Source of the DNA: Opitutus sp. GAS368
GTDB lineage: Bacteria > Verrucomicrobiota > Verrucomicrobiia > Opitutales > Opitutaceae
DNA: 7,582 nt
Assembly (NCBI GenBank): GCA_945861235.1
Contig: CAMATV010000154.1
Coordinates: 1-7,582, forward strand
Direction: 5' to 3'
How positions within the stretch are numbered: position 1 is the stretch's first letter; every line of letters starts with the position of its first letter. Below, piece by piece: positions 1 to 6,577 of the stretch. The position numbers and the translations under genes were made by a program. The notes under the pieces were generated by a model that worked only from the letters and a program-made list of their open reading frames with translations, had not been told where the DNA came from and searched no databases.

Positions 1-324
1 CACTTCGAGCGCTACTGCGAATTCTTTGGCGAGGAGCATGGCGCGCGGCTCTTTCGCAAAGTGGCTCCGTGGTATGCGAAACGTTTCGGGCCCTCCAAGC
101 CCTTTAAGCGCAGCATCCTCGCCATCAACTCGCGGGCAGACTTCGCCGCCGCCATCGCCGAGTATTTGGAGTGGCGCGCGCAGTTCTGCGATGAGCACGG
201 CGCGCTGAAAGAAAAATTCCAGCCGGAGCCAATGATCGCCTCGTTCATGCGCGATCCCCACGCCACCGATGTGTTTGACCGTGACGCCATCCCCGTGCCC
301 AAGGGCGCGGTGGACACCTGGTGA
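1..324 (+). CDS. dusB: tRNA-dihydrouridine synthase, DusB type (C-terminal fragment, 5' end outside window)
   Basis: The reading frame is open from the first base and ends at the TGA at 322-324, giving 107 residues of a C-terminus; the catalytic FMN-binding barrel lies upstream of the window. What remains matches the helical C-terminal tRNA-binding domain of bacterial DusB. It has a 'HFERYCEFFGEEHGARLF' helix, then 'RKVAPWYAKRF', which corresponds to the family's RKH-x-x-WY-x-K-G motif, followed by a helix rich in Ala, Arg and Glu. Dus enzymes reduce specific uridines in the tRNA D-loop to dihydrouridine using NADPH and FMN, in the cytoplasm. The tail after about residue 75 (ending 'DAIPVPKGAVDTW') is longer than in the Bacillus protein as I remember it and may be lineage-specific. 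The assignment to DusB rather than another Dus subgroup rests on the RKx-WY segment alone. The gene converges on the tricorn homologue. Confidence 0.82.
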   Translation, partial: HFERYCEFFGEEHGARLFRKVAPWYAKRFGPSKPFKRSILAINSRADFAAAIAEYLEWRAQFCDEHGALKEKFQPEPMIASFMRDPHATDVFDRDAIPVPKGAVDTW

Positions 325-354
325 GCGGGCCTGTCTGCACCTGGTGAGCGGGCC
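315..354. repeat. Direct repeat, 17 bp, two copies 23 bp apart, spanning the dusB stop codon
   Basis: The 17-mer cacctggtgagcgggcc occurs at 315-331 and again, identical, at 338-354. The first copy includes the last Trp codon and TGA stop of dusB; the second lies just behind the stop. The 23-bp period suggests a recent tandem duplication, or slippage, of the gene's end. Each copy also contains the near-palindrome CACC-T-GGTG. A regulatory or terminator role is possible but is not shown by the sequence. Confidence 0.75.
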
Positions 355-361
355 CCTTGCG

Positions 362-402
362 CGTGCACTCCGCGCACGATAGCGCGGCGCGGGGAACGCG
401 CC
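362..402. terminator. Weak GC-rich hairpins in the dusB/tricorn convergent gap
   Basis: Two small stems lie between the convergent stop codons. The first is cgtgc (362-366) pairing with gcacg (374-378) around a 7-nt loop. The second is ggcgcg (386-391) pairing with cgcgcc (397-402) around the loop gggaa. Neither is followed by a T-tract on either strand, so a classical intrinsic terminator is not supported. They are listed because they are the only structure between two genes transcribed toward each other. Confidence 0.25.
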
Positions 403-411
403 CGCCACGGG

Positions 412-3400
412 CTACGGCTGGGGCGCCGGCCAGCGTGCTGGATATTTCGGATACGGCGGGATCGGATAATCCTTCGGCGGATTTTTAGCCAGCTCCGCCA
501 GTACGATTTCGACGCCTCGTTCGAGCTGGGGGTCGCGACCTTGGCGGACGAGTTTGGGATCGTGTGCCACCTCGACGTCCGGGGCGATGCCGACGTTTTC
601 AACCTCCCACTTCCCGTTGAGATCATAGAGAGCCATGTGCGGCGCGGTCACGGTGCCGCCGTCGATGAGCACCGGATAGCCGCCGATGCCCACCAAGCCG
701 CCCCACGTGCGCGTGCCGACGATCGTACCGGTGCCGGCCTTGCGGAAATACCACGGCAACGCGTCGCCGCCGGAGCCGGCAAATTCGTTAATGAGCATCA
801 CCTTTGGTCCGAAGATCGCGGCCCCCGGCGAGTCGCTCACGGCCCCTTCGCGCGTGACGATGCGGGTGCGCAGCGGACGGTTCAGGTAGTCGACGATGTA
901 GTCGGCGAGTTGGCCCCCGCCGTTGAAGCGCTCATCAATCACGGCACCTTGCTTGCCGACCTGTGCGAAGAAGTAACGGTTGAAGCTCGTGAAACCGGGC
1001 ATGGCGGTATCGGGCACGTAGACGTAGGCGATCTTGCCGCCGCTGAGCGCGTCGACCTTGCGACGGTTACCTTCGATCCAGGCGAGGTTGCGCAGCACGG
1101 ACTCGCTCGCGACCGGCACGACGGTGACATCGCGCGCGCCCGTGCCGTCGGCGTTCGGGCCAACCCGCAACACGGTCTGTTTCGACACGGTGCCCGCAAA
1201 GAAACTGAAGACTTCTTCGTTCGCCCGCAGCTCACGGCCGTTGACGGCAAGGAGTAACTCGCCGGGCTTCACGTTGACGCCCGGCTCCGTGAGCGGTGCC
1301 TTGGCGGACGGGTTCCAGTTCTCGCCGTCAAACACGCGCGCAAATTGGTAGCGGTCGCCAACGATTGTGTAGTCGGCGCCGAGGAGGCCCACCTTGATTT
1401 CCTTCATCTCGGGGCGGGCACCACCCGCAACATACATGTGCTGGATGCTGAGCTGGCCGAGCATTTCGGCGAAGAGGTAGTTGAGATCGGCGCGGCTCGC
1501 GATGCCGTCCAGGAACGGCGTGTAGATGCGCTCCGCCTGGGCGAGATCGATGCCGTGGTAGCCCGCGTCGTAGAAAAAGTCCCGCTCGATGCGCCACACT
1601 TCCTTGAACATCTGCCGCCACTCCGCCCGCGGCTCAACCCAGACCTCGAACGCATCGAGCTTGAGCGCACCCTCGCCCGCTTTCGGCACCTTGTCGGCGC
1701 CGCCGATGAACCAGCTCGTACCGGCTTTCCACAGCATTTTCTCACCCTTCGCGGCGAGGTGAAATTCATCGACCCCCTCGAGAATTTTTTCCGTCTTGCG
1801 CGTCTTGAGATCGAAGCGTTGCAAGGCGGATTTCCCGCCGCCCTCGCCGCGACCTTCCGCCACCTGCGGACCTTCGAGCACATAAAGGATACCTTCCTTG
1901 CCCGCAGTGAGCTGGCCGTAATTTTTTTCCGGCAACGGCAGCGCGATGATCCGTTGGCTGAGGCCCTCGAAGTCGATGACGACCTTGACCGGCTTTTTGT
2001 CTTTTTCCTTCGCCGAGTCGGCGGCGGGCTTGGCAGTGGATTTTTCGGCGGAGTCGTCGGCCGGTTTCTCGGCGCCGGCGATTTTCGGATCGCTGTCGGG
2101 CTGCTTGTCTTTGTTTTTCGCGTCGTCCTTTTCCTCGTCGCTTTCCGGTGCCAGCGGCGAGGGCAGATTTTTGGCCAGCACGGCGAGGTAGACGGCACGC
2201 GTCACGGGATGCGCGTTCGAACTCATGTTGAAGCCGACGGAACTCAGGCCCAAGTCAGTGCTGGCGGTGAAATAGAGGTATTTGCCGCTCCGGTCCCAGC
2301 TGAGTGAACGCGTGTCGCTCAGGCCGTCGGTGAACGGCGTCACCTTCGCGGCCTCGAGCGAATAGACGAAGATGGCGCGATGGTTGTTCGGCAGCTGCTT
2401 GACGTAGGCGAGCCACTTGCTGTCAGGCGACCACTCGATCGCGACTCCGCGACTGCGCAGGTCACTGTCGAACTGCACCGGCTTGCCGGCGGCGAGATCG
2501 AGGAGCCAGAATTTTCCGCGTTTGTCGCTGTAGGCAATCTGCTGGCTGTCGGGGGACCAGCTGAGGTTATAGAAAAACGAGGGCGACGGCCCAAGATCGA
2601 TTTTGCGTACGGTGCCGAGGCCGGTCTGATCGCGGAGGTGAAGCGCGTATTCACCCGCTTCGTCGGAGAAATAAGCGATGGTCTTGCCGTCGGGGGACCA
2701 CGACGGATCCCGATCGGCGATGGCGGGCGAGCGGGTGAGGTTGCGCATATCGCCCTTTTCGGCGGGCACGGTGACAATCTCGCCGTGCGTCTCGAAGACG
2801 GCACGCGCGCCAGTCGGCGAAATGGCGGCCTGCGACAACTGCCTGGCCGCAATCTTTTCGAAGTGAGGGCGCGTCTGCGGCAAATCAGCGGAGAGGCGCA
2901 CGGGTACGGCGCGCTCGCGACCGCTCGCGAGATCAAACAAATGCAGCGAACCGAACTGCTCATAAATGATCGCGCCGGGGCCGGCGGAGGCGGATTTCAG
3001 ATCGAAGCCTTCATTCTTCAAGAGCGAGGTGACCGCGCGGCTCTGGACGTCGTAGCTGAAGAGCGTCGTAGCGCCGGCGCGATCGGAAAGGAAATAGATC
3101 TTATCACCGACCCACATCGGGTTGAAGTCGTTCGAGTTTTCGCGGGGGATGGGCGTAACGGCTGAATCGGCCAGCGAAGCGATCCAGATCGGCGACGTCT
3201 TTCCGCCGCGATAATTCTTGATGGCGATATAGGCATCGCCCGCGCCGCCGCGGCGGTTCCACGTGGGCACGTAAGCAAGCTGCGCAGCATCGGCCGAAAA
3301 AGCACCCTGCACACCCATCGGAAGCGGCACTTCCGTCGGAAACCCGCCGTCGGCCGAAACCGTAAAGAGTTTTTCAAACCGCGAGTAGGCCTCGCGCGAG

Positions 3401-3780
3401 GAGCGGAAAAGGAGGCGCTTGCCGTCGGGCGTCCAAGCGAGCGCGACGTCCGTGCCCGGATGCATGGTCAGTCGGCGCGGTTCGCCGCCGGCAGCCGGGA
3501 CCACGTACACGTCCTCGTTGGTGTCGAAATTTCCCGTGAACGCCACCTGCGTCCCGTCGGGCGAAAACAACGGGCCGCTCGCCGTGCCCGGATCGCCGAC
3601 GACCAGCCGCCGCGCGTCGCCACCTTCGCGCGCGACGCTCCACAGGCTGCCTCCATAGACGAAAACAATGTGGGTTTTGCTCAGCGTAGGCGACTGCAAC
3701 AACAGCGGCCCAGGCGTCTGCGCACAGAGCGCGCTCAGTCCGACTGATAGGATCAGAAACAGCAGGGTTATTTTTTTCAT
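412..3780 (-). CDS. Exported tricorn protease homologue (two beta-propellers, PDZ, S41-type Ser peptidase)
   Basis: This is a complete gene for 1122 residues. The start at 3780 was chosen because it begins a clean signal peptide, MKKITLLFLILSVGLSALCA, with likely cleavage before Gln21. The frame stays open upstream to 3927, but that extension lacks protein-like sequence and crosses the marC start. After the signal come PD40/TolB-type propeller repeats, with WTPDG at Trp116, WSPDG at Trp361, WSPDS at Trp408 and WSPDS at Trp450. A Lys/Asp/Glu/Ala-rich insert spans about 546-600. The tricorn core region is at 712-784 ('FFYDAGYHG', then His781), a PDZ-like domain at about 798-885 and the S41 fold with 'IDERFNGGG' at 948-956. 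The likely nucleophile is Ser1003 in 'EFAGSGGD', and Glu1061 is in 'ENVGIAPD'. Archaeal tricorn uses Ser745, His746, Ser965 and Glu1023. The Ser-to-Glu distance of 58 is identical here, supporting an active enzyme. The likely role is peptide degradation in the periplasm or at the envelope. It appears monocistronic. Confidence 0.93.
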   Translation of the reverse strand: MKKITLLFLILSVGLSALCAQTPGPLLLQSPTLSKTHIVFVYGGSLWSVAREGGDARRLVVGDPGTASGPLFSPDGTQVAFTGNFDTNEDVYVVPAAGGEPRRLTMHPGTDVALAWTPDGKRLLFRSSREAYSRFEKLFTVSADGGFPTEVPLPMGVQGAFSADAAQLAYVPTWNRRGGAGDAYIAIKNYRGGKTSPIWIASLADSAVTPIPRENSNDFNPMWVGDKIYFLSDRAGATTLFSYDVQSRAVTSLLKNEGFDLKSASAGPGAIIYEQFGSLHLFDLASGRERAVPVRLSADLPQTRPHFEKIAARQLSQAAISPTGARAVFETHGEIVTVPAEKGDMRNLTRSPAIADRDPSWSPDGKTIAYFSDEAGEYALHLRDQTGLGTVRKIDLGPSPSFFYNLSWSPDSQQIAYSDKRGKFWLLDLAAGKPVQFDSDLRSRGVAIEWSPDSKWLAYVKQLPNNHRAIFVYSLEAAKVTPFTDGLSDTRSLSWDRSGKYLYFTASTDLGLSSVGFNMSSNAHPVTRAVYLAVLAKNLPSPLAPESDEEKDDAKNKDKQPDSDPKIAGAEKPADDSAEKSTAKPAADSAKEKDKKPVKVVIDFEGLSQRIIALPLPEKNYGQLTAGKEGILYVLEGPQVAEGRGEGGGKSALQRFDLKTRKTEKILEGVDEFHLAAKGEKMLWKAGTSWFIGGADKVPKAGEGALKLDAFEVWVEPRAEWRQMFKEVWRIERDFFYDAGYHGIDLAQAERIYTPFLDGIASRADLNYLFAEMLGQLSIQHMYVAGGARPEMKEIKVGLLGADYTIVGDRYQFARVFDGENWNPSAKAPLTEPGVNVKPGELLLAVNGRELRANEEVFSFFAGTVSKQTVLRVGPNADGTGARDVTVVPVASESVLRNLAWIEGNRRKVDALSGGKIAYVYVPDTAMPGFTSFNRYFFAQVGKQGAVIDERFNGGGQLADYIVDYLNRPLRTRIVTREGAVSDSPGAAIFGPKVMLINEFAGSGGDALPWYFRKAGTGTIVGTRTWGGLVGIGGYPVLIDGGTVTAPHMALYDLNGKWEVENVGIAPDVEVAHDPKLVRQGRDPQLERGVEIVLAELAKNPPKDYPIPPYPKYPARWPAPQP

Positions 3781-3844
3781 AAAAGGAGGAGCGGACGCCC
3801 ACCGCGCAGGGCTGGGCGCGAGGCCCGTGGAAGCGGTGGAGCGA

Positions 3845-3873
3845 AGCATATATTTTGGTGGTGCAAACGACAA
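3845..3873 (-). promoter_or_regulatory. Candidate sigma70-type promoter for the tricorn homologue
   Basis: Read on the minus strand, TTGTCG (3873-3868) lies 17 nt from TATGCT (3850-3845). Each hexamer matches four of six consensus positions, and the spacing is optimal. Transcription would begin near 3838, leaving a leader of roughly 58 nt before the ATG at 3780. This also argues against using the longer upstream reading frame as coding sequence. It is a motif match only; the surrounding AT-rich patch (3848-3876) stands out from the GC-rich flanks. Confidence 0.4.
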
Positions 3874-3919
3874 AAGCGCCCGTCTTGCACTGCCAGCCCG
3901 CGTCCACGAACCTCCCCGC

Positions 3920-4600
3920 ATGTCCAACGTCGCTCACTTCTGGGAGCTGATCCTCGGCACCGTCATCGCTCTGTTACCGATGATCAATCCGCTCGCTTCG
4001 GCGCCCACGTTTCTCGCGATCACCGAGGGCGACACGCGCGAACGGCGGCTCCAACAGCTCCGCATGGCGTGTATTTACATGGTGGTGATCCTCGTGAGCT
4101 TCCTCGTCGGCGGACGCTTGATCATGGCATTTTTCGGCATCTCGATCCCGGGCCTCCGCATCGCCGGCGGCATGCTCGTCGCCGGCATCGGTTCGGCCAT
4201 GCTCATGGCTCCGCCCCGCGATCCGGAAAAGGAAGATCCCGCCCATGCCGCCGCCCGCGCAAAACGCGACGTCGCCTTCTCCCCGCTCGCGATGCCCATG
4301 ATGAGTGGCCCCGGCTCCATCGCGGTCACCATCGGCTTCACGTCTCTGTCCACCGGCTGGCTCGACTACATCGCGATCATCGTCGGCATTTTGATTGTCG
4401 CGGCGATCACCTACAGCACGCTCCGCCTCTCGGAGCGCGTCGTCGGAGTCATCGGCCTCAACGGCATGAACGCGCTCTCGAAAGTCATGGGGTTTCTCAT
4501 TCTGTGTATCGGTATCCAGTTTGTCGTGAACGGCGTGCTCGGCATCGCCACGGATCCCACCGTAATCAAACTCATCCGCGAGGCCGCCCTCGCGAAGTAA
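3920..4600 (+). CDS. marC: MarC family (UPF0056) integral membrane protein
   Basis: This is a complete 226-residue protein. The ATG at 3920 gives MSNVAHFWELILGTVIALL, the expected beginning of the first membrane helix. The frame is open back to 3668, but that part is antisense to the tricorn gene and not protein-like. Family signatures are visible: 'INPLASAPTFLAIT' (22-35), 'FGISIPGLRIAGGMLV' (72-87), 'PLAMPMMSGPGSIAVTI' (122-138) and 'GLNGMNALSKVMGFLI' (179-194). Hydrophobic stretches at about 8-34, 50-72, 76-97, 121-143, 149-168 and 189-210 fit the six-helix topology of the family, with a charged loop at 98-118. The function of MarC proteins is not established: the name comes from the E. 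coli mar locus, but a role in antibiotic resistance was not supported there. No Shine-Dalgarno motif precedes the start. It is divergent from the tricorn gene and convergent with the next gene. Confidence 0.92.
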   Translation: MSNVAHFWELILGTVIALLPMINPLASAPTFLAITEGDTRERRLQQLRMACIYMVVILVSFLVGGRLIMAFFGISIPGLRIAGGMLVAGIGSAMLMAPPRDPEKEDPAHAAARAKRDVAFSPLAMPMMSGPGSIAVTIGFTSLSTGWLDYIAIIVGILIVAAITYSTLRLSERVVGVIGLNGMNALSKVMGFLILCIGIQFVVNGVLGIATDPTVIKLIREAALAK

Positions 4601-4607
4601 CCCCGCA

Positions 4608-4625
4608 CGGAGCGCTCTCGCTCCG
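4608..4625 (+). terminator. Perfect 7-bp hairpin just after the marC stop
   Basis: The arm cggagcg (4608-4614) pairs perfectly with cgctccg (4619-4625) around the 4-nt loop ctct, starting 8 nt after the marC stop codon. The placement and stability suit transcript termination or 3'-end protection. No T-tract follows, so it is not a textbook intrinsic terminator; it could act together with Rho. Confidence 0.5.
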
Positions 4626-4641
4626 GCCACCGATCCCGCCG

Positions 4642-4673
4642 CGCGCGGAGTGCGGAGCGCACGCGGCCGCGCG
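4642..4673 (-). terminator. Compound GC-rich stem-loop just after the stop of the minus-strand membrane protein gene
   Basis: The outer arms cgcgcgg (4642-4648) and ccgcgcg (4667-4673) are perfectly complementary. Inside them, gtgc (4650-4653) pairs with gcac (4659-4662) around a 5-nt loop, with gcgg (4663-4666) left as a bulge. On the minus strand the structure begins 4 nt after the TAA at 4680-4678, so it most likely serves that gene. It could work in both directions with the neighbouring hairpin at 4608-4625. No U-tract is present. Confidence 0.45.
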
Positions 4674-4677
4674 AAGC

Positions 4678-6219
4678 TTAGTTTTTCTTGGTCACTATCG
4701 CCCCGGACTTATCTTTGAAGATCAATTGTTTTTTCTCGGAGTCGATTCCGTCGAACACGATGCCGAGGGCGGAATCCACCACGTCGCCCGCGCGGGCGAG
4801 GCGGCCGTTCAAGATGATTCTCGCCGGTGAACTCTGCATGGTCCCCGTGATTTTTACGTTGGCCACGAAGGCGCGGAAAGCGGGACTCGCCTCAACCACC
4901 GCCGCGCCCCCCGAACTCGTCGCCGAGACTCCGGGTGCGAGCGTGGCCGCTGCGGTAGTCGCCGGCTGGTTCGCCATCGCGGTGCCTGTTGCGGTAGCGG
5001 CGCCACCGGAATTTCCCGCCGCCGGCTTTTCGGGCACATCCTGACCCGCCGCCAGCGGATCGATGCGGGACTGACCGCTGGCGGCACGGGCTGCGACCGC
5101 ATCCCGCGCCTTGTTGATCGCGTTGACCGGCGCCTTTGCGAGCGCGTTCATCGTGTCCACAGGGGTGAGTGGCCCGGCAGCTTTGGTCGCCGCACTGGAC
5201 GTGGCCGGGGCCGTGGGAGTCGGGGCGGCAGCAACCGGGGCGACCACCGCCGGCTTGGGTTTCACCGCCACCGGGGGCGGCAGCGCGGCCGGCGGTGACA
5301 TCAATTCCGTCCACGCAAAATATCCGCCCACGCTCAGCACCAGCAGCGCGGCGGCACTGGCCAGCAGCACGTTTTTCTTCAAGGCCGAAGGTTGCTTCGC
5401 GACCACCGGAGCCGGCCGCGCCTTTGGGGACGCCTCCGCGGGAACGGCGATGCGCGGGATCGGCAGCGCGTTGTGATCGGTGGAGAGAGGTGCGACCACG
5501 AGAAACGGCGGGAGCGGTTTCGGCGCAGCCGACGGCGAGGGCGGCCCACCGGCGGCACCGGCCTTAACCGGGGGCGGCGGGAGCGCAGATTTTGGATTCG
5601 CCAAACCAGGCGGCGGAGGAAATTTCGGGCCGGGTAGAGGCGGCGCCACCGGAGCAGCCGGCGCGGTGCCCGCAGCGGCGGCAGCTGGCGCGGGCGGTGC
5701 GCCCACTTTGGATTTCAACTTAAATTTCAAACCTTCACCCGCAAGCGCCGACGGCGGAGATGCCAAGGGTGTTTCCACCCTCTCCACCGCCAAGGGTGCC
5801 GGCACTGCGGCCGGTTCTGGCGCAACGGGCGCGGACGGAGGCTCGATCGCCGGCGGTGTCTCGAACGTTAACGTCGGCACTGACAGCGGAACTCCGACCG
5901 GAGCCGCCGCAGCGACCGGGGCGAGCATCCGGGGCTTCAGTCGCACGCGCGTTGCCGCGGTCGAGGCCGCACCCTCGCCCTCGACGACCAGCGCGATCGC
6001 TGGGGCCGCCGGTGCCATAATAATTTCCGTGGGCGCGGACTCCGGCGAAACCGCCGCAGGTGGCGGGGCGGATTCTACCCGTGCAGCCGGCGCTTCCTCC
6101 GACACCGGCGCAGCGGGCGGAGGGGGCGCGGCCGCTGCGGGAGCGGCGGGCGAATCGGGAAGTTTCAGCCTCGGTTTTAGGCGCAACGCGGGAGGCGGGA
6201 TCGATGGCTCTTCACTCAT
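4678..6219 (-). CDS. Pro/Ala-rich single-pass membrane protein with a small conserved-looking C-terminal domain; function unknown
   Basis: The start at 6219 gives 513 residues beginning MSEEPSIPPPALRLKPRLKL. The frame is open to 6516, but that extension is antisense to the lipoprotein gene and is not credible. Residues 1-280 are dominated by Pro and Ala and lack a signal peptide. Three similar basic motifs stand out: 'LRLKPRLKL' (12-20), 'VRLKPRML' (92-99) and 'LKFKLKSKV' (164-172). After Lys281-Lys282 comes one membrane helix (about 284-303, 'VLLASAAALLVLSVGGYFAW'), implying a cytoplasmic N-terminus and periplasmic C-terminus. A possible helix at about 353-382 and more low-complexity Ala/Thr sequence follow. 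The final 70 residues (444-513) form a compact, non-repetitive unit with 'ILNGRLARAGDVVDSALGIVFDGID' and 'LIFKDKSGAIV', likely beta-rich. This pattern is reminiscent of the small periplasmic domains of secretion/pilus proteins such as GspB or PilP, but I cannot assign it. The gene is divergent from the lipoprotein gene. Confidence 0.8.
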   Translation of the reverse strand: MSEEPSIPPPALRLKPRLKLPDSPAAPAAAAPPPPAAPVSEEAPAARVESAPPPAAVSPESAPTEIIMAPAAPAIALVVEGEGAASTAATRVRLKPRMLAPVAAAAPVGVPLSVPTLTFETPPAIEPPSAPVAPEPAAVPAPLAVERVETPLASPPSALAGEGLKFKLKSKVGAPPAPAAAAAGTAPAAPVAPPLPGPKFPPPPGLANPKSALPPPPVKAGAAGGPPSPSAAPKPLPPFLVVAPLSTDHNALPIPRIAVPAEASPKARPAPVVAKQPSALKKNVLLASAAALLVLSVGGYFAWTELMSPPAALPPPVAVKPKPAVVAPVAAAPTPTAPATSSAATKAAGPLTPVDTMNALAKAPVNAINKARDAVAARAASGQSRIDPLAAGQDVPEKPAAGNSGGAATATGTAMANQPATTAAATLAPGVSATSSGGAAVVEASPAFRAFVANVKITGTMQSSPARIILNGRLARAGDVVDSALGIVFDGIDSEKKQLIFKDKSGAIVTKKN

Positions 6220-6316
6220 GCACGCCAGCAAAGCGACATTTCGTCGCGGCGCGAAAACAAAAAGTTTCCCTCGCCGTCTCCCTCCGACACCACCACGTTC
6301 GCCGCTCCGTTCTCTC

Positions 6317-6577
6317 ATGATCCCACGCCTTTCCCTCACTTCCCTCGCCCTCGCCGCCCTGTTAACCACGGGCTGCCTCTTTTCCAAAAAATCGAAGGAG
6401 CCGAAGGAAAACCCCGCAATCGCCGGCTCGGTCGAGGAAAACTTCAAGGTCCGCTGGATCGACAAACGCGCCGCCGAGCTCACCGCGCAGGGCAAATCCG
6501 CCGACGCCGCGCGCACGCAGGCGGCGGACGAGTTTGGTCAGCGTTATCTGTTCAACGCCCCTCCACAGAAAAAATAA
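6317..6577 (+). CDS. Small lipoprotein of unknown function
   Basis: This 86-residue protein starts at the ATG at 6317. A basic residue (Arg4) and a hydrophobic stretch lead to the lipobox 'LTTGC', with Cys20 as the expected lipidation site, so the mature chain has 67 residues. It begins CLFSKKSKEPKENPAIAGSVE and continues with a predicted amphipathic helical segment, 'KVRWIDKRAAELTAQG' to 'DEFGQRYLF'. No family is recognised. The +2 residue is Leu, not the Asp that retains lipoproteins in the inner membrane of E. coli, though that rule may not apply here. The frame is also open far upstream (to 5480), but that region is the complement of the Pro/Ala-rich gene. The start is preceded by pyrimidine-rich sequence without a Shine-Dalgarno motif. 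Head-to-head placement with the membrane-protein gene across 97 bp may mean joint regulation. Confidence 0.78.
   Translation: MIPRLSLTSLALAALLTTGCLFSKKSKEPKENPAIAGSVEENFKVRWIDKRAAELTAQGKSADAARTQAADEFGQRYLFNAPPQKK

Noticed and set aside
541..3165. Long plus-strand open frames at 541-1257, 1345-2307 and 2380-3165
   Set aside because: They lie antisense to the well-supported tricorn homologue, their translations are Arg/Ala/Val/Asp-rich with no recognisable domain, and such frames are expected in GC-rich coding DNA.
3781..3790. Strong Shine-Dalgarno-like aaaaggagga on the plus strand
   Set aside because: No start codon follows at a usable distance in the marC frame or any other; the marC start is about 130 bp downstream.
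3781..3927. Upstream extension of the tricorn frame to 3927
   Set aside because: It would place about 49 unrelated residues before a good signal peptide, cross the candidate promoter and overlap the marC start.
3974..4630. Minus-strand frame antisense to marC (about 218 residues)
   Set aside because: Its translation is rich in His, Asp, Arg and Glu and is a shadow of the MarC codons; no family resemblance is seen.
6239..6256. Inverted repeat tttcg (6239-6243) / cgaaa (6252-6256) in the divergent spacer between the membrane-protein and lipoprotein genes
   Set aside because: Arms of 5 bp with an 8-nt spacer are too short to claim an operator. The spacer (6220-6316) shows an AT-rich patch at 6254-6267 but no convincing -35/-10 pair on either strand.
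5480..6316. Plus-strand frame continuing upstream of the lipoprotein to 5480
   Set aside because: It is the complement of the Pro/Ala-rich gene and translates to Gly/Ala-rich sequence. The lipoprotein signal peptide begins at 6317, so only the last 86 residues of the frame are credible.
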